NCBI GenBank assembly: GCA_041797745.1
Contig: JBHBZU010000043.1
Span: 1 to 15,681 of the forward strand
Direction of reading: 5' to 3'
DNA from: UBA3871 sp041797745
Lineage (GTDB): Bacteria > Bacillota > Clostridia > Peptostreptococcales > Anaerovoracaceae
DNA length: 15,681 bases
Positions 7,495-15,408 of the stretch are shown in pieces. Below the pieces are notes generated by a model. It saw only the letters and a list, made by a program, of their open reading frames with translations, ran no database searches and was not told where the DNA came from. Positions within the stretch are counted from its first letter, which is position 1. Every line of letters starts with the position of its first letter. A program made the translations under genes and the position numbers.

Positions 7495-9195
7495 ATGGCA
7501 TACAAAAGATTAGGAGACATTTTATTAGAGGCGGGAGTCATTTCCGAGGAGCAGTTAAATGCTTCACTTGCTGCCGGCAAGGAGCAAAAAAAGAGGCTCG
7601 GAGAAATACTTATCGAAAACAAAGTGCTAACTGAAAGAGAGCTCATTGATGTGCTTAAATATCAGCTTGGCGTTGATTTTATTGACCTTACAAAAGTTGA
7701 TATTTCAGTACAGCTTGCACAGATACTACCTAAGAATCTTGCGAAAAAACATGAGGTTGTGCCTGTTAGATTAGCGGGGGATACGCTTTACATTGCGATG
7801 TCCGACCCTCTTAACTTCGTTGCAATTGAGGAAGTAAAGAGCGCGGCTAAAAAGCGCGTCGTTCCTATGATAGCCACAAAGGAAGCAACTGAACGTGCAA
7901 TAAATACGCTCTACGGCAATGAAAACGTATCAAGAGCCATAGATGAAATGCAAAAGTCTATGGGGGCAGAACCGATTCAAAATGTTGCTGTACTGGGTGA
8001 GCTTGATATAGAGGGAGATGACAAAGCAGCTCCCGGAATCAGACTGGTAAACTCAATAATTGAGCGAGGCGCGCAGGAAAATGCGTCAGATATACATATG
8101 GAGCCAAGAGAAGAAGGGCTAACCATAAGAATGAGAATTGACGGAGTTTTGCGTGAACTGCTGACAGTTCCTCAAAATTTGCAGTCCTCGGTAATTTCAA
8201 GAATAAAGGTAATGGGGGATATGGACATCGCCGAAAGGCGTATCCCACAGGACGGCAGAGCAAACATCAGGGTAAAGGGCAGAGATATAGACTTGCGTAT
8301 CTCTACGCTTCCGACTAAATATGGTGAAAAGATTGTTATCCGTTTCCTTGAAAAATCCGCACAGCTTTTGAGCAGTAAGGGTATAGGACTTGAGGGAAAG
8401 CTCCTTGAAAATTATAAAGAGCTGATATCAAATGCAAACGGAGTAATACTTATAGCAGGGCCGACAGGTTCAGGAAAATCAACTACCATGTACACAATGG
8501 TAAACGACTTAAATCGTGAGGAAGTAAACCTTGTTACATTGGAAGACCCTATAGAATATAATATTGACGGTGTAAATCAGGTACAGATAAATGAAAAGGT
8601 GGGAATGACCTTTGCAAACGGTCTGCGTGCCATCTTAAGACAGGACCCAGACATAATAGCAGTCGGAGAAATTCGAGATGGCGAAACAGCTGAAATCGCA
8701 ATGCGTTCTGCGATAACAGGACATTTGGTGCTTTCCACCATACATACAAATTCAGCCATTGCGACTTTGGACAGACTGGTTGATATAGGCGTTGAACCTT
8801 ATCTTATAGCCAGTGCACTGAAAGGCGTTATCGCCCAAAGGCTTGTTAGAAAGATTTGTCCAAGCTGCAAGGAAAGCTACACTCCAAGCGAGGATGAGCT
8901 ACTCTCCATAGGGCTTGAACCGCAAAAGGTGAGAAGCATCAGTTTTTACAGAGGTAAGGGCTGCCCTGATTGCTTAAATTCGGGTTTTCGAGGCAGAACT
9001 GCGGCATTTGAAATGCTCATACTTAATTCGGAAATAAAGCAGAAATTCAGAGAAAAAGCGCCGCACCATGAGCTTACAGAGGCTGTTTACCGTTCAGACT
9101 TCGAAAGTATGACACATAACTGCCAGAATTTAGTGCTTTCGGGAGTTACAACAGCTCAGGAAGCCAAGAGGATACTGCATACAACAGATTTATAA
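7495..9195 (+). CDS. pilB: Type IV pilus extension ATPase PilB
   Basis: A 566-residue secretion/pilus assembly ATPase, the usual PilB/GspE length. Residues 1-150 match the MshEN/GspE N-terminal domain (RLGDILLEAGVISEEQL). The ATPase core has Walker A GPTGSGKST (322-330), Asp box LEDPIEY (from 349), Walker B DPDIIAVGEIRD with Glu392, and His box TGHLVLSTIHTN (408-419). A tetracysteine zinc-binding pair follows, Cys455/Cys458 and Cys490/Cys493, which is typical of PilB and GspE and absent from PilT. It acts as a cytoplasmic hexamer at the PilC platform, powering pilin polymerisation (family knowledge). GAGGGA (7484-7489) lies 5 bases before the ATG. All key residues are present, so it should be active. 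Confidence 0.97.
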   Translation: MAYKRLGDILLEAGVISEEQLNASLAAGKEQKKRLGEILIENKVLTERELIDVLKYQLGVDFIDLTKVDISVQLAQILPKNLAKKHEVVPVRLAGDTLYIAMSDPLNFVAIEEVKSAAKKRVVPMIATKEATERAINTLYGNENVSRAIDEMQKSMGAEPIQNVAVLGELDIEGDDKAAPGIRLVNSIIERGAQENASDIHMEPREEGLTIRMRIDGVLRELLTVPQNLQSSVISRIKVMGDMDIAERRIPQDGRANIRVKGRDIDLRISTLPTKYGEKIVIRFLEKSAQLLSSKGIGLEGKLLENYKELISNANGVILIAGPTGSGKSTTMYTMVNDLNREEVNLVTLEDPIEYNIDGVNQVQINEKVGMTFANGLRAILRQDPDIIAVGEIRDGETAEIAMRSAITGHLVLSTIHTNSAIATLDRLVDIGVEPYLIASALKGVIAQRLVRKICPSCKESYTPSEDELLSIGLEPQKVRSISFYRGKGCPDCLNSGFRGRTAAFEMLILNSEIKQKFREKAPHHELTEAVYRSDFESMTHNCQNLVLSGVTTAQEAKRILHTTDL

Positions 9196-9233
9196 TTAAC
9201 GTAAATGGTGTCAGCGTATAAGCTATCCAAAAG

Positions 9234-9260
9234 CTGCATGCATTGCAGGCAAAGGTGAAA
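9234..9260 (+). promoter_or_regulatory. Leader hairpin and ribosome binding site of pilT
   Basis: CTGCA (9234-9238) and TGCAG (9244-9248) can pair around TGCAT, directly before GCAAAGGTGAAA (9249-9260). The AAAGGTG inside it (9251-9257) is the ribosome binding site, 5 bases before ATG 9263. The same 12 bases, also next to a hairpin with a TGCA-containing arm, occur at 712-723 before the giant adhesin gene. Function is unknown. Confidence 0.4.
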
Positions 9261-9262
9261 AG

Positions 9263-10357
9263 ATGAACATAACTCAAGTTATACAAGAAGCAAAAGAAAG
9301 GCGTGCTTCCGACATACATATAGTATGTGGCTTGCCTATCAGGATAAGAATTGACGGTTCCCTTAACAATTTTGACGAGCATGTGCTTACCCATGAGGAT
9401 TGTGAGCAATATGCAAAGGAACTGTTAAAAGAGGGATACAAAAAGCTTGAAAGCACAGGCGAGGTTGATGCTGCCGGTACATATGCCCAAAATATACGTT
9501 GCAGATTAAACGTATTCAAGCAGCAAGGTCATGCCAGTTCCGCTATAAGAATTTTATCGGATAAAATTCCGGAGCTTGAAAATTTGGGACTTCCTCCGAT
9601 ATGTGAGGAATTTGCAAAATATCCGCGAGGAATAGTGATTGTAACCGGAGAAACAGGTTCAGGTAAATCTACCACCCTTGCGGCACTTTTAAACAGGATA
9701 AACAACACAAGACCGCAACATATAATAACTCTGGAGGATCCCATTGAGTACATATACAATCCGAATAAATGTACCATAAATCAAAGAGAAATCGGACAGG
9801 ACACTGAAAGCTATGAAACAGGCTTAAAAGCAATATTAAGAGAAGACCCCGATGTAATTTTAATCGGTGAAATGCGAAGCCTCGATACGATTGAGACTGC
9901 ACTTACCGCGGCGGAAACGGGGCATCTTGTCTTTGCGACCTTGCATACAAACAGTGCGCCGGATTCCATAGACAGAATAGTGAATGTCTTTCCGGGAGAA
10001 AGACAGCAGCAAATCAGATTACAGTTAAGCATGACTCTTAGAGCAGTGCTTTCCCAGCAGCTTCTGCCACACAAAAGCGGCAAAGGTCGTGCCCTTGCTT
10101 GCGAGGTAATGGTGCCTAACTCCGCAATACGTGCATTAATCAGAGAGGGAAAGACTCCACAGATTGCAAGCGCGGTACAAACTTCGGCAGCCCAAGGAAA
10201 TATTTCAATGGACAATTTCCTTACAAATCTTGTAAAGCAGGGTGCAATAACAAGCGAAGTAGCTATTGAAGCGGCTCACGATTCGGATTTTGTGCGAAAG
10301 CTGATTGGCACAGGTACAGGATTTTCAATAGGAACCAGCGACAGAATCTTTAGATAA
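9263..10357 (+). CDS. pilT: Type IV pilus retraction ATPase PilT
   Basis: A 364-residue protein of typical PilT length. It has the short PAS-like N-terminal domain (RRASDIHIVCGLPIRIRIDG), Walker A GETGSGKS (129-136), Asp box ITLEDPIEY, Walker B DPDVILIGEMRS with Glu203, and His box TGHLVFATLHTN. The PilT-specific AIRALIREGK motif starts at residue 288. It lacks the tetracysteine found in PilB, as expected. In known systems PilT hexamers drive pilus disassembly, giving retraction, twitching motility and DNA uptake. Its presence predicts retractable pili rather than static fibres. It follows pilB after a 67-base spacer with its own good ribosome binding site. Confidence 0.97.
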   Translation: MNITQVIQEAKERRASDIHIVCGLPIRIRIDGSLNNFDEHVLTHEDCEQYAKELLKEGYKKLESTGEVDAAGTYAQNIRCRLNVFKQQGHASSAIRILSDKIPELENLGLPPICEEFAKYPRGIVIVTGETGSGKSTTLAALLNRINNTRPQHIITLEDPIEYIYNPNKCTINQREIGQDTESYETGLKAILREDPDVILIGEMRSLDTIETALTAAETGHLVFATLHTNSAPDSIDRIVNVFPGERQQQIRLQLSMTLRAVLSQQLLPHKSGKGRALACEVMVPNSAIRALIREGKTPQIASAVQTSAAQGNISMDNFLTNLVKQGAITSEVAIEAAHDSDFVRKLIGTGTGFSIGTSDRIFR

Positions 10358-10369
10358 CGGTTAGAAATT

Positions 10370-10420
10370 TAAGACATAGTCAGCATATGTTTAATACATG
10401 GCAAAGTATAGTAAGACATA
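10370..10420 (+). repeat. Direct repeats TAAGACATA in the pilT-pilC spacer
   Basis: TAAGACATA occurs at 10370-10378 and 10412-10420, both in the pilT-pilC spacer. A third copy lies at 11718-11726 in the pilC-pilA spacer. I noticed no copy inside the coding regions. The spacer also holds weak hairpins, for example GCAAA (10401-10405) with TTTGC (10422-10426). The role is unknown; they could be operator sites or chance in AT-rich spacers. Confidence 0.35.
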
Positions 10421-10486
10421 TTTTGCAGCGTAAATAAAAAGAATTAAAATTTTGCGAAGTCTACAATACGTAGAAAAAGGACTGAT

Positions 10487-11692
10487 ATGGTAACATACAA
10501 GTATAAAGCCTTGTCAAAAAGCGGTGCAGAGGTTACAGGCGTAATAAAAGCGCAGAACCAAGGCGAAGCGGTAATGAAGCTCAAGGAAGAATTTGGAATT
10601 ATTTTAGAAATTAAAGAAATAGTGAGCTTTAACCTGTTTGAAAAGAGGCAAGAGCGAGCAAAGATAAAAGACAAAGAAATTGCACTTATGTGTCAGCAGT
10701 TTGCCATACTTTTGACCGCAGGACTTCCAATAGCAAGAACGGTTGAGCTTGTGGGCATAAGGGCTGAAAACAAGGCACTAAAGAGCATTTTGATGTCAAT
10801 CGCAGAGGACGTAACGGCAGGTCATGATCTTGCCAGCAGCTTTCAGATGAGAGCGGAGAGGTTGCCTACCACTTTCATAGAAACAATTCGCGCAGGAGAG
10901 GAATCGGGGGGACTGGAGTTGGCATTTGGCAGACTGGCAGGCTTTTTTGAAAAAAAAGCAAGTATTGCCGACAAGGTAAAATCAGCTCTGGCCTATCCAA
11001 TCTTTGTAATGATAGTTGCGGCAATAGTAATTGCCATAATTATGGGTTATGCGGTGCCTGTATTCATAAAGGTATTTTCTGAAATGGATGTGGAGCTTCC
11101 GCTGATTACAAAGGCACTTATTGCGATGTCGAATTTCTTCAGAGTGGCGACGTTGCCTATGATATTTATAATAGCGGCAATACTGCTTATATACAGGATG
11201 TTATACAGGCAGGAAAAGTGGGCTATACGCTTTGATAAAATGAAGCTGAAAACCCTGCTTCTCGGTAAAATCAGACTGATGAGTTGCTCAAGTCAGTTTG
11301 CCAATACCTTTTCGACAATGCTTGCAGCAGGAATACCGGCGGTAAGGGCGCTTGCGGTTACCTCAAAATCCCTTACAAATGCTTATCTTGCAGACAGACT
11401 TTTAAGCACCGTAGTCGATGTTGAGCAGGGACAATCCATTGGCAATGCCATAAAAAAAGTGAGGGAACTTCCTGATTTGCTGGTGGAAATGACCTCTGTG
11501 GGCGAGGAATCAGGTTCGATGGAGCATACCTTAGAGGTTATAGGCAGGTACTATGACAGCGAGGTTGAATATAAAACAAATAAGGCTGTAAAGCTGATAG
11601 AGCCGATTATAATATGTGTGCTTGCCATGTTTGTAATATTTGTTTTATGCTCCGTATATCTTCCGCTGTTTTCAATGTACAATGCGTTTTAA
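10487..11692 (+). CDS. pilC: Type IV pilus inner-membrane platform protein PilC
   Basis: A 401-residue GspF/PilC-family polytopic protein of typical length. The N-terminal region starts KYKALSKSGAEVTGVIKA. The first GspF domain begins at about residue 60 (IALMCQQFAILLTAGLPIAR), followed by a membrane helix with the family-typical ALAYPIFVMIV. A second helix is in PMIFIIAAILLIY, the second GspF domain (QFANTFSTMLAAGIPAVRAL) mirrors the first, and a last helix is IIICVLAMFVIFVLC. In known machines PilC sits under the fibre and couples PilB or PilT to pilin movement. AAAGGA lies 5 bases before the ATG. The coding sequence contains a run of eight A (10950-10957) within a palindromic T/A stretch, a possible slippage site. 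Confidence 0.96.
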   Translation: MVTYKYKALSKSGAEVTGVIKAQNQGEAVMKLKEEFGIILEIKEIVSFNLFEKRQERAKIKDKEIALMCQQFAILLTAGLPIARTVELVGIRAENKALKSILMSIAEDVTAGHDLASSFQMRAERLPTTFIETIRAGEESGGLELAFGRLAGFFEKKASIADKVKSALAYPIFVMIVAAIVIAIIMGYAVPVFIKVFSEMDVELPLITKALIAMSNFFRVATLPMIFIIAAILLIYRMLYRQEKWAIRFDKMKLKTLLLGKIRLMSCSSQFANTFSTMLAAGIPAVRALAVTSKSLTNAYLADRLLSTVVDVEQGQSIGNAIKKVRELPDLLVEMTSVGEESGSMEHTLEVIGRYYDSEVEYKTNKAVKLIEPIIICVLAMFVIFVLCSVYLPLFSMYNAF

Positions 11693-11844
11693 ACAAAACG
11701 GGCGTAGAACACACACATAAGACATAATAAAACATAATGAATAAAAAGGTTTTAACGGATAGACCTTAAAGCTTTCCGATAAAATATAAACACCCCGTAG
11801 ATAGATATATCAACAAAGGAAAAGAAACATAGGAGATTATTGAA

Positions 11845-12201
11845 ATGAAAAAGATGAACAAAAAGGGTTTTACCCTCATGGAAATGCTTATCGTAGTTGC
11901 TATTATAGCAGTGCTCGTAGCAATCGCTATCCCTGTAATGAACGCACAGCTTGAAAAGGCAAGAGAAGCAGTTGACGCTGCAAACCTCCGTTCAGCGTAT
12001 GCGGAAATTTCAGCAGAGGCACTTCTGAATAATGGAACAAGTACGCCAAAAGATGTTACACAGAAGCAGACAAAGGCAGGCTGGGAATATGCTGAAATAG
12101 ACTTCCCTAAAAACTTTAAAGTGGACCCTCCAAAGGCTTCAGGTACGTGGACTGTAAAATGGGTTACTACATCAGGCGGAGCGGTACAGGCTACTAACTA
12201 A
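11845..12201 (+). CDS. pilA: Major type IV pilin PilA
   Basis: A 118-residue prepilin with an 8-residue leader (MKKMNKKG) and the canonical mature start FTLMEMLIVVAIIAVLVAIAIPV, including Phe1 and Glu5. A charged alpha1 segment (QLEKAREAVDAANLRSAY) and a small C-terminal domain without cysteines follow, so there is no disulfide D-loop as in Gram-negative pilins. It is the most canonical pilin in the locus, is separated from the minor pilins, and lies next to pilD, so it is the likely fibre subunit. The strong AGGAG (11831-11835) is 9 bases before the ATG. The 152-base upstream spacer and the hairpins downstream may give it its own expression level, as a major subunit needs, but I could not identify a convincing promoter. 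Confidence 0.92.
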   Translation: MKKMNKKGFTLMEMLIVVAIIAVLVAIAIPVMNAQLEKAREAVDAANLRSAYAEISAEALLNNGTSTPKDVTQKQTKAGWEYAEIDFPKNFKVDPPKASGTWTVKWVTTSGGAVQATN

Positions 12202-12216
12202 TAAACAGTAGTATTT

Positions 12217-12258
12217 ACCTTAAATTTCAACCTAACAAACCTCACCCTTTATTAAGGT
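12217..12258 (+). repeat. Inverted repeat downstream of pilA
   Basis: ACCTTAA (12217-12223) and TTAAGGT (12252-12258) are perfect inverted repeats 28 bases apart. The second arm can alternatively pair locally as CACC...GGTG with a bulge (12243-12259). These are mutually exclusive folds just after the major pilin gene. There is no T-run. Confidence 0.35.
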
Positions 12259-12283
12259 GTAGAAAACAATAATTAAATTTTGC

Positions 12284-12311
12284 CTCGGAGGTGTAGGGGT
12301 GCATCTCCGAG
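12284..12311 (+). terminator. GC-rich hairpin between pilA and pilD (attenuator-like)
   Basis: CTCGGAGGTG (12284-12293) pairs with CATCTCCGAG (12302-12311), ten base pairs including one G-T pair, around an 8-base loop. It is the most stable hairpin between the pilus genes and stands out in an AT-rich spacer. The following CTTTAAT is a poor T-tract, so it may be a partial terminator, an RNA processing site or a 3'-end stabiliser. Any of these would raise pilA message over pilD and pilMNO (inference). Confidence 0.5.
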
Positions 12312-12341
12312 CTTTAATGATGTTATTGGAAGTAAAAAAGT

Positions 12342-13130
12342 ATGAGTATTTTTATCACGCCGTATTTTGCGGCTTATGTGCTTTGCGTTACCTTTGTAAC
12401 AGGTCTTGTAGCCGGCAGCTTCTTAAACTGCCTCGCCATCAGAACTCTTACGGGGGAACCTATTGCAAGGGGGCGTTCACATTGTCCTTTTTGTAAGCAC
12501 ACACTATCTGCGCTTGACCTTGTTCCGCTTTTCAGTTTTTTGTTTCTTGGCGGAAAATGCAGATATTGCAAAACTAAAATCAGCGCAAGGTATCCTGTTG
12601 TCGAGTTTTTGACAGCAGTGCTTTATACGATGATTTTAGCAAAATATGGATTTTCCTTTAGGGCACTGGAGCTTTTGATTTTGTGCTCACTTTTGATTTT
12701 GGTATCACTATGTGATATAGACGAATACATTATCCCCGACAGGTTTATTTTAACCGGAATTATTTCTAAAACAGTTTTCGTTTTATTGTCGGGAGATATT
12801 ACAACTGCGCTACTTGGCGCACTTTACGGAGCATTCTCAGTATCGCTTCCGCTTTTGCTGTTGTCGCTTCTGCTTGATAGGCTTTTGAAAAAAGATACTA
12901 TGGGCGGCGGAGATATAAAGCTGTTTTTTATGGCGGGAATGTACTTTGATTGGAAGATAAATATTTTCGCATTAATGTTTAGTGCGATATTAGGAATACT
13001 TACGGGACTTTTACCTGTAAGTAAGAATGAAGAAAAGCATATACCGTTTGGACCCTCAATTTCTGCTGCCTATGCAGTATGTATGTTTTGGGGTCTTTCG
13101 GCGGTGAATTGGTATCTTAGTTTTTTTTAG
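12342..13130 (+). CDS. pilD: Prepilin peptidase / N-methyltransferase PilD
   Basis: A 262-residue A24-family aspartic membrane protease. The N-terminal region has GSFLNCLAIR and two Cys-X-X-Cys pairs, Cys48/Cys51 and Cys73/Cys76, the zinc-binding cytoplasmic loop of bifunctional TFPP enzymes. The catalytic aspartates lie in CDIDEYIIPDRF (Asp125) and in the GGGD motif (188-191). Multiple hydrophobic segments span the protein. The enzyme cleaves leaders after the conserved Gly and, in family members with the cysteine domain, methylates the new N-terminus. Likely substrates are the five prepilin-type proteins encoded here. The ribosome binding site is modest (GGAAG, 9 bases upstream). The gene ends in eight T (13121-13128), which run into its TAG stop. 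Confidence 0.96.
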   Translation: MSIFITPYFAAYVLCVTFVTGLVAGSFLNCLAIRTLTGEPIARGRSHCPFCKHTLSALDLVPLFSFLFLGGKCRYCKTKISARYPVVEFLTAVLYTMILAKYGFSFRALELLILCSLLILVSLCDIDEYIIPDRFILTGIISKTVFVLLSGDITTALLGALYGAFSVSLPLLLLSLLLDRLLKKDTMGGGDIKLFFMAGMYFDWKINIFALMFSAILGILTGLLPVSKNEEKHIPFGPSISAAYAVCMFWGLSAVNWYLSFF

Positions 13131-13148
13131 ACGGATAGGGAGCAGAAT

Positions 13149-14138
13149 ATGGCTAAAGACTACATAGGAATAGGAATGGGAAACGGGCTTGCGCTGATGT
13201 ATCAAGGCGGAACTAAAGCTCGAGCTCTTATATCACGTATGCCTGAAAATCTCATAAAGGACAGCGAAATAGTATCCCCTGAAATGCTTGCGAAGTTTCT
13301 AAAAGAAATGAAAAAAGAGGGAGGCTTTAGGGGGAGAGACTGTGCATTTATACTGCCGGAATTCAGCACATATTTTAGAACGTTGCAAATGCCGGTTGTA
13401 AGTGAAAAACAGCTCAAACTTAATCTTCCTTATGAATTTAGAGATTTTGTGGAAAATGAGAGCATAAATTATAACTACGATTATGCTGTGGACAGTTATG
13501 AAAAAGATGAAGACGGGAACATAACCGCTCTTAACCTTTTCTCTGCGGCTGCTGCAAAGCCTGTTATTACTGAATACGAAAGAATACTTTCAAGAGCAGG
13601 TCTTAGGATGAAGCTGGCATTGCCACGAGAAATGGCTTTATTAAGCCTTATGCGCCATGCCATAGCAAAGGGGGAAAATCCCGATAAAACCTATGTAATA
13701 ATAGATATAGGCTTTTCCTCAACAAGAGTATATATCTTTGAGGGAAGCAAGCTGGCTGCGGCGAAGAAAATAGAGGCAGGTGGCAGGGAAATTGATAATG
13801 CCATAGCTGAATATTACGGAATAGACGTATATCTTGCAGCTTCATATAGGGAGTCAAATCATGAAGATATTTTGTCCAGTGACGTTTGCGACAGAGTTTA
13901 CAACGGAATTTCTCTGGAAGTAATGAAAGCCATAAACTTTTACAGATATGAGAATCAGCAAAGTGAGTTCACTCAATGCTACATATGCGGAGTTTGTTCA
14001 GATACAGAGGAGTTTGTCGAAAAACTTCTTGAATACATCCAACTTGATAGAGCGGATTTGAGCGAGATATTGCCAAAGGAAGCGAGCGCTCTTTCTGATA
14101 TTGCAAGAGCGGTTGTGGCAGTAGGTGTAACCTTGTAG
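13149..14138 (+). CDS. pilM: Type IV pilus alignment protein PilM
   Basis: A 329-residue actin/FtsA-like ATPase-fold protein of usual PilM length. The N-terminal IGIGMGNGLALMY resembles the phosphate-1 region, and VIIDIGFSSTRVYIFEG in mid-protein resembles phosphate-2. A later AGGREIDNAIAEYYGID segment is typical of PilM. The C-terminus IARAVVAVGVTL matches the usual small-domain ending. In known systems cytoplasmic PilM binds the N-terminal tail of PilN and links the membrane platform to the ATPases. AGGGAG (13137-13142) lies 6 bases before the ATG and the pilD-pilM gap is 18 bases, so co-transcription is likely. It overlaps or nearly abuts pilN and pilO, forming a pilMNO unit. Confidence 0.9.
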   Translation: MAKDYIGIGMGNGLALMYQGGTKARALISRMPENLIKDSEIVSPEMLAKFLKEMKKEGGFRGRDCAFILPEFSTYFRTLQMPVVSEKQLKLNLPYEFRDFVENESINYNYDYAVDSYEKDEDGNITALNLFSAAAAKPVITEYERILSRAGLRMKLALPREMALLSLMRHAIAKGENPDKTYVIIDIGFSSTRVYIFEGSKLAAAKKIEAGGREIDNAIAEYYGIDVYLAASYRESNHEDILSSDVCDRVYNGISLEVMKAINFYRYENQQSEFTQCYICGVCSDTEEFVEKLLEYIQLDRADLSEILPKEASALSDIARAVVAVGVTL

Positions 14139-14150
14139 GGAGGAATGGCT

Positions 14151-14789
14151 ATGGCAAAGAATAAAAATAAAGAAACAAGAGCAAAGCTTCCAACAAAAAC
14201 TACGATGAATTTGTATCAAAAAGAGGTTACAGATAATTCGATGTCAAGGGTACTACCTGTTGCACTTTTACTTATTGTCTTGATTTTGGTTTTTGCGAAA
14301 TTTGGAGTTTTTGAAAGGCTTAACGATTTAAGCAGACTCAATGGAGAGGTTTCAAAAGCTGAAGCGGAGCTGGAGCTTTTTAACAACAAGCTCTCGGATT
14401 ATAACGAGGTTGAGGGTAAATATTTAAGATACACAGGCAGCTTTATGTATTTGGAAGAAAGTACCTTGGTTGACAGGCTTGACATTATAAACCTTATAAA
14501 CAAAAAGGTATCAAATGTGGGGGCTTTAATAAATTGCTCCATTACAGGAAATACCGTGAGCCTTGAGGTTTCCGTGGGAGTCCTTGACGATGTCAGAAAA
14601 ATCAGGCGCCAGCTTGAAGATGTTTCGTGGGTTACGAACATTACGGTAAACACCGCTTCCAAGAATGCATATGGCAGGGGAGCAGACGTAACGGCGCAAA
14701 TAGTATTTGATGTGATTTATGATGAAGAAATTGACTATGGCTTGGAAACCGTTGAAGCCGAACAAGACGTGAGAGGAGGCACAAGATGA
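14151..14789 (+). CDS. pilN: Type IV pilus assembly protein PilN
   Basis: A 212-residue bitopic protein. A basic cytoplasmic tail holds MNLYQKE (residues 19-25), in the place of the INLLP-type motif that docks into PilM in known systems. One membrane helix follows (about residues 30-53, LPVALLLIVLILVFAKF), then a predicted coiled coil and an alpha/beta domain. An acidic tail ends at TGA 14787-14789. The start is ATG 14151: GGAGG (14139-14143) is 7 bases upstream of it but only 1 base from the alternative ATG at 14145. It overlaps pilO by ATGA. Sequence similarity across PilN proteins is weak, so the call rests on topology, the N-terminal motif and position between pilM and pilO. Confidence 0.82.
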   Translation: MAKNKNKETRAKLPTKTTMNLYQKEVTDNSMSRVLPVALLLIVLILVFAKFGVFERLNDLSRLNGEVSKAEAELELFNNKLSDYNEVEGKYLRYTGSFMYLEESTLVDRLDIINLINKKVSNVGALINCSITGNTVSLEVSVGVLDDVRKIRRQLEDVSWVTNITVNTASKNAYGRGADVTAQIVFDVIYDEEIDYGLETVEAEQDVRGGTR

Positions 14790-15367
14790 ATCTTAACAGA
14801 AAAATACTTTCAGTAAGAGAACTTGCGCTGCTAGGTATTCTCATAATAACAGCAGTTTACTATTTTGTAATTCAAGGGCCTGTGGCAAAGCAAACAGCGG
14901 CTTACGAGGAAAAACTTGCGGAAATAAATATTCAGCTGGAAGAAGCTCAAGTTAAAATGGTTGAAAAGGCTCGCATGGAAAAAGCCATAGAGGATATATT
15001 CCAAAAATATGACGAAAATCCGCCGATTACTCCGAATTATAACAATGTAAATCATATAATCGGTGAGCTTAACGGCATTTTGGCAGAAACCTATGATTAC
15101 AATCTGACCTTTGACGCGGAGAGCATAGATTCAAACTATGAAAATATAGTGAGGAGACCTATTGCCATATCCTTTTCCACAAGTACCTATGATATGGCTA
15201 TTGCAAAGCTTCGTCAGATAAATAAGTCGCCAAACAAGTATTTAATTCAAAATGTTACAATAACACGTTCGGATTATGGTTACAACGATTATTCCGGCAG
15301 AGCGTCTTCACAAAGCAAATATACAGTGGTGATGACTCTTACCAGCTTTGAATATAAAGAAAATTAA
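14786..15367 (+). CDS. pilO: Type IV pilus assembly protein PilO
   Basis: A 193-residue bitopic protein. A short basic cytoplasmic N-terminus is followed by one membrane helix (about 12-31, LALLGILIITAVYYFVI), a coiled coil rich in Glu and Lys (about 35-70), and an alpha/beta domain (about 80-193) with FSTSTYDMAIAKLRQI, fitting the ferredoxin-like fold of PilO. It pairs with PilN in the membrane in known systems. GAGGAGG precedes the ATG, which overlaps the pilN stop (ATGA), so the two are translationally coupled. No pilP or pilQ follows; the locus ends here, consistent with a cell that has no outer membrane. The assignment relies on topology and gene order more than on strict motifs. Confidence 0.82.
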   Translation: MNLNRKILSVRELALLGILIITAVYYFVIQGPVAKQTAAYEEKLAEINIQLEEAQVKMVEKARMEKAIEDIFQKYDENPPITPNYNNVNHIIGELNGILAETYDYNLTFDAESIDSNYENIVRRPIAISFSTSTYDMAIAKLRQINKSPNKYLIQNVTITRSDYGYNDYSGRASSQSKYTVVMTLTSFEYKEN

Positions 15368-15408
15368 TTTCTTGGACAATTAGCCCTTTGAGATTTTGGG
15401 TGTATGAA

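Noticed and set aside
11693..11844. Separate promoter for pilA
   Set aside because: AT-rich hexamers such as TAAAAT (11780-11785) exist, but no -35 element at acceptable spacing was found. A promoter may exist but I cannot support it.
12299..12496. Small plus-strand reading frame overlapping the pilD start
   Set aside because: Out of frame with pilD, overlaps its conserved N-terminal and cysteine motifs, and has no family resemblance; a shadow frame.
14145..14150. ATG 14145 as pilN start
   Set aside because: Only one base separates it from GGAGG; ATG 14151 is correctly spaced.
15368..15408. Standard terminator directly after pilO
   Set aside because: No GC-rich stem with a T-run is visible there; the only strong structure is the fold-back element at 15409-15532, which lacks a following T-run.
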